5,744 nt of DNA from Desulfobacterales bacterium (GCA_027066725.1 JAMONC010000342.1:1-5744), one strand, 5' to 3'; counted from the stretch's first letter, positions 1-5,741 are shown. Numbers and translations are program-made. Notes: generated by a model not told the origin, from the sequence alone.

Positions 1-51
1 AAGATAAATTCGTTAAAGAAATTCCTAATAACAAAAGTCTAATTTAATCTG
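1..51. other. Sequence downstream of ktrA, no feature recognised
   Basis: These 51 nt follow the ktrA stop. No stem-loop with a T-run is visible on the minus strand, so the transcript may continue into a gene beyond the window. One minus-strand frame stays open to the edge from a TTG, but no Shine-Dalgarno supports it. Confidence 0.5.
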
Positions 52-753
52 TTACCCATTTGCCTCAAGTCCCATGCTGTTTGTAAACTCAACTAAGTCT
101 TTTGTATTTCCAAGGGCAAGCATTGTATCTCCTTTTTGGAAACGCATAGTTGCCTTAGGTGCTATTATAGTCTTAAATTGTCCAGGTACATCTGTTGAGG
201 GACGTTTAAGACCTATTACATAGATGTTATATTTTTGTCTTATCTTTAGATCAATAAGACTTTTTCCTATAAACTGATCAGGACAAGGAATTTCTATTAA
301 TGCAACATCGGGCGAGATAGATATTTGTTCTACCAGACTTGGAACAGCAAGTTGTTTTACAAGTCTATCTGCTATGTCCTTTTCAGGCCATACAACCCTT
401 TTTACACCAAGAAGCATCAAGGCTTCTGATTTTTCTTCACTATCAACTTGGGCAATTATCTCTGGAACACCTGCCTTATTTAAATATAAAACAAGAAGTA
501 CTGTTACATCAAAGTCATGAGGAAGTCCAATTATTGCTACATCAGCATTAGCTACTCCAATATGATTCATGACCTCCCAGTCCATAACATCTGCACATAC
601 AGCCTTTGTTACATTAGGGGCAGTTTTTTGTATTAGTAGTTCATTTTTATCTACTGCTATAACTGTAGCCCCTAATTCAAAAAGGGAGGTTGCAAGTCTG
701 TGTCCAAATTTTGAAAGTCCAAGTACACAATATGTCTTTTTGTCTTCTGCCAT
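52..753 (-). CDS. ktrA: KtrA/TrkA-type RCK regulatory subunit of K+ uptake system
   Basis: This 233-residue cytosolic protein should form the gating ring that controls the KtrB pore encoded just upstream. Residues 7-125 form a Rossmann-type RCK_N (TrkA-N) domain. It has the nucleotide-loop motif GLSKFG at 12-17 and an acidic residue, D35, at the end of strand 2, which usually contacts the ribose of the bound nucleotide. Residues about 145-228 form the RCK_C (TrkA-C) domain, including the FIGKSL and FQKGDTMLALG segments. One RCK unit of this length matches KtrA (about 220 residues), not the double-unit E. coli TrkA (about 458). The ATG start has a good Shine-Dalgarno 7 nt upstream and lies 21 nt after the ktrB stop, so the two are surely co-transcribed. 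Known KtrA proteins bind ATP/ADP, and some bind c-di-AMP through RCK_C; neither is shown here. One oddity is that the central glycine of the usual GxGxxG is serine (S14). The symbol trkA would be an equally acceptable name. Confidence 0.93.
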   Translation of the reverse strand: MAEDKKTYCVLGLSKFGHRLATSLFELGATVIAVDKNELLIQKTAPNVTKAVCADVMDWEVMNHIGVANADVAIIGLPHDFDVTVLLVLYLNKAGVPEIIAQVDSEEKSEALMLLGVKRVVWPEKDIADRLVKQLAVPSLVEQISISPDVALIEIPCPDQFIGKSLIDLKIRQKYNIYVIGLKRPSTDVPGQFKTIIAPKATMRFQKGDTMLALGNTKDLVEFTNSMGLEANG

Positions 754-760
754 GCACTTA

Positions 761-767
761 CTCCCTT
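761..767 (-). promoter_or_regulatory. Ribosome binding site of ktrA
   Basis: On the minus strand this reads AAGGGAG and sits 7 nt before the ATG whose first base is at 753. It lies entirely within the 21-nt gap after the ktrB stop, so ktrA can initiate independently of ktrB. It fixes the start codon choice for ktrA. Confidence 0.75.
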
Positions 768-774
768 AAAATAT

Positions 775-2130
775 TTATCCAATTAATACAGATTCTTCAG
801 GATATGAGTATGCAAGCCTTTGTCTTTCTCCTACAAGTGAACTTGCAAGCAAAAGAGGTCCGATCCTTCCAATATACATACAAGTAATTAATACACATAA
901 GCCTGAGGAAGAAAGAGTAGGGGTTACTCCTGTTGATAGCCCTACTGTACTTAAGGCACTTATTACTTCAAATACATGCTCTAAAAATATACCTCTTGTA
1001 AGAGAATGTGATACATCCCCTAATTGGGTCCACTCTAAGATAGTCACTGCAGAAAATGCTACTGTAAAATACAGTGTAGTAACTGCAAGAGCTTTTGCTA
1101 CTTGATCACTTGGTATACTTCTATGAAAAATTTCTGTTCTTGGCCTATTTAATATATGGCTTTTTACCATAGCCCAGATTATAGCAGCAGTAGAAGTCTT
1201 TATTCCACCTCCAGTTGAGCCAGGGGATGCACCTACTACCATTAAAAGTATTAAAAACACAAGAGTCATATTTGTTAAATGTGCTGTAGGAAGTGTATTA
1301 AAACCAGCAGTTCTTGCTGTTACAGATAAGAATAGTGAAGACCAAAGTTTTTCAGAAAGTGTACAAAAATGCATGGTGTTTGAATACTCAAGTACAAAAA
1401 ATAGTATCCATCCACTTACAATTAAGATTGCAGTGGTTGTAAGTACAATTTTGGTATGAAGACTTGGTCTTGCTCGCCTCTTTTTCCTTCTTTCTTTTAT
1501 AACCTCAAGTATATCTGCAACTACTACAAAGCCTATTCCGCCAGATATAATTAAAAGAATAATCGTTAAGTTTACTATAGGATCTCCTCTGTATCTTGTA
1601 AGAGAGTCAGAAAATAGGCTAAAGCCTGCGTTACAAAACGCAGAAATAGAGTGAAAGATAGATAACCATATAGCCTTTTTTATTGGATAGTCTCGGGAAA
1701 ATCTTGTGAATAGTGCGATAGCGCCTAGTAATTCAGAGATAAATGTAAAAACAATAAGTCTTCTTAATAATACAGTCGCATCAATCCTTGGGATTCCTCC
1801 AAGGGTTTCTTCAACAGTTGTTGATGCACTAAGGCTTATCTGTCCTTTTAAGGACAGAAGTACCCAAGTAGAAACAGTTAAAAGGCCGAGTCCGCCAAGT
1901 TGTATCAAGATTAAAAGAATTACTTGTCCAGTAAATGATAGATCTTTTCCAATATCAAGTACAGTAAGTCCTGTAACACAAACCCCACTTGTAGATGTAA
2001 AAAGTGCCTCAATAAAACTTTTTGCCTCACCTGTTCTAAAGCCAAAAAAGAAAAGGGAAATAGCCCCTGTAAGTATGAGCACAGCAAAGCTTATTACAAT
2101 ACTAAGTTGTGGCTGATATTTTGACTTCAT
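775..2130 (-). CDS. ktrB: KtrB/TrkH-family K+ translocating membrane subunit
   Basis: This 451-residue inner-membrane protein forms the ion-conducting subunit of a Ktr/Trk potassium uptake system. It shows the four-fold M1-P-M2 layout of the superfamily. The four pore loops carry their filter glycines in VTGL (52-55, G54), NAGF (167-170, G169), TAGF (274-277, G276) and TVGL (395-398, G398). Hydrophobic helices lie roughly at 10-31, 67-92, 120-141, 185-211, 225-250, 286-320, 345-366 and 405-432. The glycine-rich GASPGSTGGGIKT (300-312) interrupts the third M2 helix and is the known intramembrane gating loop. A strongly basic cytoplasmic stretch (ERRKKRRARP, 213-222) and the tail IGRIGPLLL...YPEESVLIG are typical of the family. 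The length fits KtrB (about 445) better than TrkH (about 483). The ATG is the only plausible start, because an in-frame stop lies about 21 nt upstream. It has no well-placed Shine-Dalgarno. The gene lies 31 nt after purL and 21 nt before ktrA. Confidence 0.94.
   Translation of the reverse strand: MKSKYQPQLSIVISFAVLILTGAISLFFFGFRTGEAKSFIEALFTSTSGVCVTGLTVLDIGKDLSFTGQVILLILIQLGGLGLLTVSTWVLLSLKGQISLSASTTVEETLGGIPRIDATVLLRRLIVFTFISELLGAIALFTRFSRDYPIKKAIWLSIFHSISAFCNAGFSLFSDSLTRYRGDPIVNLTIILLIISGGIGFVVVADILEVIKERRKKRRARPSLHTKIVLTTTAILIVSGWILFFVLEYSNTMHFCTLSEKLWSSLFLSVTARTAGFNTLPTAHLTNMTLVFLILLMVVGASPGSTGGGIKTSTAAIIWAMVKSHILNRPRTEIFHRSIPSDQVAKALAVTTLYFTVAFSAVTILEWTQLGDVSHSLTRGIFLEHVFEVISALSTVGLSTGVTPTLSSSGLCVLITCMYIGRIGPLLLASSLVGERQRLAYSYPEESVLIG
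1839..1858. repeat. Perfect 8-bp inverted repeat inside ktrB
   Basis: Arms TCTGTCCT (1839-1846) and AGGACAGA (1851-1858) flank a 4-nt loop. The repeat covers codons for about residues 93-99 of KtrB, in a cytoplasmic loop after the first M2 helix. The arms are half G+C in AT-rich surroundings, so a hairpin in the mRNA is plausible. No function is known, and it could be chance. Confidence 0.5.
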
Positions 2131-2161
2131 AGGGAAATTATTAGACCCTTTTTAAAAATTA

Positions 2162-5161
2162 CTACCAAGAAAGTGGCTTTTGCCAGGCTTTTTTAAGATT
2201 ATGGATTGATTCTTTTATTATTTTATCTCCCCTATATTCAATATCTAAGACAGGTTCTTTTGTTACCTCTCCTATCAATGAAAAATCACTATCTTTCATT
2301 ATAGCTTCAAAGTCTCTTTGTTTATCCTTTGAAACAGTTACTATAAAACGACTTTGGGTTTCACTAAAAAGTATGTGATCTACTCTCATATCACCTGCAC
2401 ATATTATATTATCAAGACTGATCTTAAGTCCTAAATCACCACTAAAGGCAACTTCAGCTAGACATACCCCAAGACCACCATCTGAACAGTCATGGCAAGA
2501 TGCAACAAGCCCTTCCTTTATGGCATTATGGAGTCTTTGATATCTATCCCTTGCCTCTTTAAGCCTTACTGTAGGAATGCTTGAGCCAATTTCACCATAC
2601 ATTGCATAATATTCTGATGCACCAAGCTCAGGATAGGTTTTACCTAATATGTAAACTAAATCCCCTTCATTTTTGGCATCCATTGTTTGACACATTCTTA
2701 CATCATCTACCTTGGCTACAACTGAAAACAGAAGGGTAGGGGGAATAGATATCTTTACGCCACCAATAATACAGTCATTTTTCATGCTGTCTTTTCCAGA
2801 TATACATGGAACACCATAGGCCTTACATATCTCATAAAGTGCCATATTTGCCCTTACAAGCTGTGCAAGTTTATAGTATCCATCTGGTGTCTTTTCTGAC
2901 TGAATAGGATCACACCAGCAAAAGTTATCTAATCCTGCCATGTGATTTGGATTAGCCCCAACTGCTATAGCATTTCTTACTGCCTCATCAACAGCACACA
3001 TGACCATGTTGTAGGTATCTATATCAGAATATCTTGGACAAAGCCCATGTGCTACAACTAGTCCTAAAAATGAATTTAAATCAGGCCTTAATACTGCTGC
3101 ATCACTTGGTCCATCTGCATATTTCCCAACAAGTGGCTTTATAACACTACCGCCTTGTACCTCATGATCATATTGCCTTACAACATATTCTTTACTACAT
3201 ATATTCCATCTAGATAGTAGCTTTTTTAGAGTATCTCCTAGGTCTTCAGGCATATTAAATTCTGGCTCTTTTCTTTTAGGTGGCTCCCAAACGGCCTTTA
3301 ACTCTAAACGAGGAACCCCATTGTGGACAAAGTCAAGGTCTAAGTAAGCAACAGTTTCACCTTTGTATAGACAATGAAATTTCCCAGAATCAGTAAATTT
3401 ACCAAGTACAGTGGCTTCAACATCCATCTTTTTTGCTAGAGATAAAAACTCATCTAGTTTTTCTTGCGGTACAGAAACTGTCATCCTTTCTTGCGCCTCA
3501 GAAAGAAGTATCTCCCAAGGCTGAAGCCCGCTGTATTTTAAAGGTGCCTTGTCTAGATGGAGCTCAAAGCCTCCTGCCTCTTGCGCCATCTCTCCAACAG
3601 ATGATGAAAGTCCTCCTGCTCCATTGTCTGTAATAGAGTTATATAGGCATAGGTCTCTTGCCCTAAGTAAAAAGTCTGTCATCTTTTTCTGAGTGATAGG
3701 ATCTCCAATCTGGACTGCTGTTGCAGGAGAGCCTTCATGTAGTTCTTCAGAAGAAAATGTAGCACCATGGATACCGTCTTTTCCTATGCGTCCACCGCAC
3801 ATTACTATGGCATCACCTGGTTTTGCCCCTTTTTCATATCCTTTTTTGTTACATATCTCCTGTGGCATAATGCCACCTGTACCACAAAAGACTAAGGGTT
3901 TTCCTACATATCTTTCATCAAATACAATTGAGCCGTTTACTGTTGGGATTCCGCTTTGGTTTCCACCGTGTTCAACACCTTCTCTTACACCTTCAAATAT
4001 CCTTTTTGGATGGAGAAGTCCTTTAGGAAGCTCTCCTTTGTAATCAGGTGGCCCAAAGCAGAATATATCAGTATTAAATACAAGTTTTGCACCAAGGCCT
4101 GTACCAAATGGGTCTCTATTAACACCTACAATCCCAGTTAATGCACCACCATAGGGATCAAGTGCAGAGGGGCTATTGTGAGTTTCTACCTTAAATGCAA
4201 CTGCCCATTTATCATCTATGGATATAACTCCAGCATTGTCTTTAAATACAGAAAGACACCAGTCATTTTCACCCATAGATTTTCTAATCTCATCTGTTGC
4301 CCTTTTTATATAGCTATTAAAGAGACTATCTATGAGCTTTGTCTCTCCATTTTCATCTGTGTAATTTATAAGGGCATTAAATATCTTATGTTTACAGTGC
4401 TCACTCCATGTTTGAGCAAGGGCTTCTAGCTCTACATCAGTTATTTTTTCATCAAGTCCAAGTGCTTTTCTTTCTTCTATTACCTTGGGATCTTTAAAAT
4501 AGTCCCTTATACACTTCATTTCTTTTAAATTTAAAGCTAGTACCCTGTCTCTAGAGAGTTTAAGAAGCTCTTCATCAGAAAGACCAAAGAGATCTATCTT
4601 TTCAACTTTTATTTCAACCGTTTGAGTTACTTTTGGAAGAGAGAAAAATGGACTGTCTTTCTTAGACCAAATCGAGTCTAGTTCATCATAGCCTACAATC
4701 CATACACGCTGTATAAGTTCATTTGCAAGGAGCTCCTTTGAGATTCTTTCAGCTTCTTTTCTATCAATATCTCCAGAGATTAAATACTGTGTGCTTGTAT
4801 AAACCCCTTTTACTTCTGGATCATTTTTAAATAGGAGTGTAAGGGCCTCTTTTGCAATTTTACCTTCATTATCTGTAACACCTGGTTTAAAACCTACCTC
4901 TATAAGCCAGTCCCACTTAAAAGGAAGTTCTTTAGAAAGGGGCTTATCAATGCTAAATATCTGTGTAACAGGATCAGAAAAGGGCCCTGATGCAGCATCA
5001 ATTAGCTGTTTTTCGTTAAGAGTTGCCTCTATTAAAAATACCTTTATTGTCCTAATATCATTTACTAAAAGTCCTAAATCCTCTTTAGAGGATTTTTTAG
5101 TCTTTTCTCCAAGGGCATCCTTTAATTCTGGTTTAAGTGCTACTTCAATGCGATGTGGCAT
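2162..5161 (-). CDS. purL: Phosphoribosylformylglycinamidine synthase, PurS-PurL fused form
   Basis: This enzyme converts FGAR to FGAM with ATP and glutamine-derived ammonia, the fourth step of de novo purine synthesis in the cytosol. From the chosen ATG it has 999 residues. Residues about 1-80 and 85-160 look like two successive PurS-like units; the second carries the signature KPGVTDNEGK (93-102). The catalytic body follows with two PurM/AIRS-type halves. The first has WSEHC (252-256, catalytic His255 by family analogy) and VETHNSPSALDPYGGA (325-340). The second has VRQYDHEVQGG (661-671), SGKDSMKN (788-795) and HDCSDGGLG (890-898). No class-I glutaminase domain is present and the protein ends right after the PurL body, so a separate PurQ must be encoded elsewhere. 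The start is ambiguous: a TTG at 5173 would add four residues. The ATG is preferred because it has GGAGG 5 nt upstream and because relatives begin with a similar M-x-HRIE sequence (recalled, not searched). It heads a likely operon with ktrB and ktrA. Confidence 0.95.
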   Translation of the reverse strand: MPHRIEVALKPELKDALGEKTKKSSKEDLGLLVNDIRTIKVFLIEATLNEKQLIDAASGPFSDPVTQIFSIDKPLSKELPFKWDWLIEVGFKPGVTDNEGKIAKEALTLLFKNDPEVKGVYTSTQYLISGDIDRKEAERISKELLANELIQRVWIVGYDELDSIWSKKDSPFFSLPKVTQTVEIKVEKIDLFGLSDEELLKLSRDRVLALNLKEMKCIRDYFKDPKVIEERKALGLDEKITDVELEALAQTWSEHCKHKIFNALINYTDENGETKLIDSLFNSYIKRATDEIRKSMGENDWCLSVFKDNAGVISIDDKWAVAFKVETHNSPSALDPYGGALTGIVGVNRDPFGTGLGAKLVFNTDIFCFGPPDYKGELPKGLLHPKRIFEGVREGVEHGGNQSGIPTVNGSIVFDERYVGKPLVFCGTGGIMPQEICNKKGYEKGAKPGDAIVMCGGRIGKDGIHGATFSSEELHEGSPATAVQIGDPITQKKMTDFLLRARDLCLYNSITDNGAGGLSSSVGEMAQEAGGFELHLDKAPLKYSGLQPWEILLSEAQERMTVSVPQEKLDEFLSLAKKMDVEATVLGKFTDSGKFHCLYKGETVAYLDLDFVHNGVPRLELKAVWEPPKRKEPEFNMPEDLGDTLKKLLSRWNICSKEYVVRQYDHEVQGGSVIKPLVGKYADGPSDAAVLRPDLNSFLGLVVAHGLCPRYSDIDTYNMVMCAVDEAVRNAIAVGANPNHMAGLDNFCWCDPIQSEKTPDGYYKLAQLVRANMALYEICKAYGVPCISGKDSMKNDCIIGGVKISIPPTLLFSVVAKVDDVRMCQTMDAKNEGDLVYILGKTYPELGASEYYAMYGEIGSSIPTVRLKEARDRYQRLHNAIKEGLVASCHDCSDGGLGVCLAEVAFSGDLGLKISLDNIICAGDMRVDHILFSETQSRFIVTVSKDKQRDFEAIMKDSDFSLIGEVTKEPVLDIEYRGDKIIKESIHNLKKAWQKPLSW
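5064..5101 (-). repeat. Two-tier hairpin within the 5' end of the purL reading frame
   Basis: On the purL sense strand, ACTAAAA (5101-5095) pairs with TTTTAGT (5070-5064). Inside it, AAATCCTC (5095-5088) pairs perfectly with GAGGATTT (5083-5076) around a 4-nt TAAA loop. The two stems share base 5095, and about six unpaired bases bulge on the 3' side. The structure begins about 60 nt after the purL ATG. On the plus strand the inner stem runs directly into six Ts (5093-5098), so read rightward it resembles a weak intrinsic terminator. It encodes the conserved EDLG region of the first PurS-like unit, so protein constraint may explain part of it. Confidence 0.5.
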
Positions 5162-5166
5162 AGTTT

Positions 5167-5171
5167 CCTCC
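5167..5171 (-). promoter_or_regulatory. Ribosome binding site favouring the purL ATG start
   Basis: On the minus strand this is GGAGG, 5 nt before the ATG whose first base is at 5161. Its first two Gs are part of the alternative TTG-GAG codon pair, so the two candidate starts are mutually exclusive for a ribosome bound here. Confidence 0.65.
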
Positions 5172-5181
5172 AAAGAAACTT

Positions 5182-5187
5182 CTCCTT
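5182..5187 (-). promoter_or_regulatory. Second Shine-Dalgarno, upstream of the alternative purL TTG start
   Basis: AAGGAG on the minus strand lies 8 nt before an in-frame TTG (first base 5173), which would give a 1003-residue PurL beginning with four extra residues (MEET). An in-frame TAA immediately precedes this frame, so nothing earlier can be the start. The spacing is good, so initiation at TTG, or a standby role for ribosomes headed to the ATG, cannot be excluded. Confidence 0.4.
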
Positions 5188-5262
5188 ATTAAGTTTAGTT
5201 ACCATGTCTTTAGCGCAAAAACTACATTATGTCCAGTTTTGTAAAAAGAAATAGGTTTAATG

Positions 5263-5274
5263 AATAAAATAATT
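5263..5274 (+). repeat. 12-bp direct repeat, copy 1
   Basis: AATAAAATAATT here recurs at 5315-5326, with start points 52 bp apart. The two copies bracket the TTGACA box and the 16-bp palindrome. Low sequence complexity makes chance recurrence plausible. Confidence 0.4.
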
Positions 5275-5277
5275 TAA

Positions 5278-5305
5278 TTGACAAGACTTTTTAAAATATT
5301 TAAAT
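5278..5305 (+). promoter_or_regulatory. Putative sigma70-type promoter of the rhodanese gene
   Basis: A perfect consensus -35 box TTGACA (5278-5283) is followed after 16 nt by TTAAAT (5300-5305), matching four of six -10 positions. A 17-nt spacing instead gives TAAATA at 5301-5306, a weaker match. The region is nearly all A and T, so -10-like hexamers are expected by chance, and the -35 box carries most of the weight. Transcription from here would give a leader of roughly 30 nt before the ATG at 5346. Confidence 0.45.
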
Positions 5306-5309
5306 ATTT
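5294..5309. repeat. Perfect 16-bp AT palindrome overlapping the putative -10
   Basis: The sequence AAATATTTAAATATTT is identical to its own reverse complement and also contains two tandem AAATATTT octamers. It begins 10 nt after the TTGACA box and covers the putative -10 element. Its placement suits an operator for a dimeric repressor, but AT-only palindromes can arise by chance in such a region. Confidence 0.6.
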
Positions 5310-5314
5310 GTATT

Positions 5315-5326
5315 AATAAAATAATT
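5315..5326 (+). repeat. 12-bp direct repeat, copy 2
   Basis: This is the second exact copy of AATAAAATAATT. It lies between the palindrome and the ribosome binding site of the rhodanese gene, probably within its transcribed leader. Confidence 0.4.
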
Positions 5327-5334
5327 AAGTATTT

Positions 5335-5338
5335 GGAG
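5335..5338 (+). promoter_or_regulatory. Ribosome binding site of the rhodanese gene
   Basis: GGAG sits 7 nt before the ATG at 5346 and is the only purine-rich anti-16S match in the AT-rich leader. It supports the chosen start. Confidence 0.6.
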
Positions 5339-5345
5339 ATTTAAT

Positions 5346-5741
5346 ATGGAAGAACTAAAAGATTTATTACGACAGATGTCATTGGAGTATTTTGCTTCAG
5401 GGGTTCATAGATGTGATATAGAGGAATTTAAGAAGAGTTTATTAGAAGGTGAAGATATAACTATTATTGATGTTAGAACTAAAGAAGAACATAAGATTAT
5501 AAATTTTAGTTTTATGGAAAATATACCATTACATGAACTACCTGATCGCTATAAAGAGATACCAGTTGATAAAAAAGTTTTACTGTTTTGTTCATGCAAG
5601 GTAAGAATTTTAATAGCTTATGTATTTTTAAAGGTTATGGGTTTTGATAAGGTGAAAATATTAGATGCAGATATAGAGACATTATCTGGAATATTTAAAC
5701 CTCTTTTTGTTATGAAGATAAAAAAAGAAAATAAAACTTAA
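5346..5741 (+). CDS. Stand-alone rhodanese-like sulfurtransferase domain protein
   Basis: This 131-residue soluble protein has one rhodanese homology domain over about residues 22-120, after a short N-terminal extension. The diagnostic parts are IIDVRTKEEH (40-49), the IPLHELPDRYKEIPVDKKVLLF block (60-81) and the active-site loop starting at Cys82, followed by a helix (IAYVFLKVMGF, 90-100) and strand VKIL (103-106). Cys82 should carry the persulfide sulfur. The six-residue loop reads C-S-C-K-V-R, so it keeps the terminal Arg87, but Lys85 replaces the usual glycine and a second cysteine, Cys84, lies two residues from the first. His23 and Cys24 lie at the domain entrance. No signal peptide or membrane segment is seen. 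The partner and sulfur acceptor are unknown; small rhodaneses of this type serve sulfur trafficking or thiosulfate/sulfide metabolism. It is transcribed away from purL. A hand count over 300 nt gives about 27% G+C, clearly below purL lines (about 33-48%), suggesting a different origin or selection. The stop codon is 3 nt from the window end. Confidence 0.85.
   Translation: MEELKDLLRQMSLEYFASGVHRCDIEEFKKSLLEGEDITIIDVRTKEEHKIINFSFMENIPLHELPDRYKEIPVDKKVLLFCSCKVRILIAYVFLKVMGFDKVKILDADIETLSGIFKPLFVMKIKKENKT

Larger units (their letters stand above)
5162..5345. other. Divergent intergenic region between purL and the rhodanese gene
   Basis: This spacer separates two diverging genes and must contain both promoters. 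The right half (about 5250-5345) is very AT-rich and holds the elements listed separately. The left half (about 5174-5250) forms the probable purL leader. No convincing purL promoter was found. Candidates are a TTGTCA on the minus strand (5284-5279), overlapping the plus-strand TTGACA but followed only by poor -10 matches, and an isolated CATAAT (5231-5226) without a good -35. No riboswitch or tRNA-like fold was recognised. Confidence 0.6.

Noticed and set aside
1..51. Possible start of a further operon gene left of ktrA
   Set aside because: A TTG-initiated frame stays open to the edge but covers only about eleven codons without a ribosome binding site, too little to call.
339..551. Plus-strand open frame antisense to ktrA, with Leu/Gln/His-rich translation
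   Set aside because: The biased composition and full overlap with the RCK gene mark it as a shadow frame.
916..946. Inverted repeat AGTAGGG / CCCTACT in ktrB
   Set aside because: The arms are 7 bp with a 17-nt loop, within the range expected by chance in coding sequence of this size.
1706..2116. Plus-strand open frame of 136 codons antisense to ktrB
   Set aside because: It lies entirely opposite a clear membrane transporter gene, has no recognisable domain, and its composition mirrors the ktrB codons.
3862..3876. Odd palindrome GTGGCAT-A-ATGCCAC in purL
   Set aside because: It only allows a 5-bp stem with a 5-nt loop and is explained by the codons for conserved Gly-Ile-Met-Pro.
3693..4043. 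Plus-strand open frame of 116 codons antisense to purL
   Set aside because: It is proline- and serine-rich, as expected of the complement of glycine-rich PurL codons, and shows no domain or convincing start signal.
5140..5205. Minus-strand 21-codon frame starting ATG at 5205 and overlapping the purL start, considered as a leader peptide
   Set aside because: There is no Shine-Dalgarno before the ATG, no run of regulatory codons, and no attenuator following it in the leader. An accidental frame is more likely.
5162..5277. Purine, c-di-AMP or other riboswitch in the purL leader
   Set aside because: No conserved riboswitch core or multi-stem fold was recognised, and the leader is short and mostly unstructured by eye.
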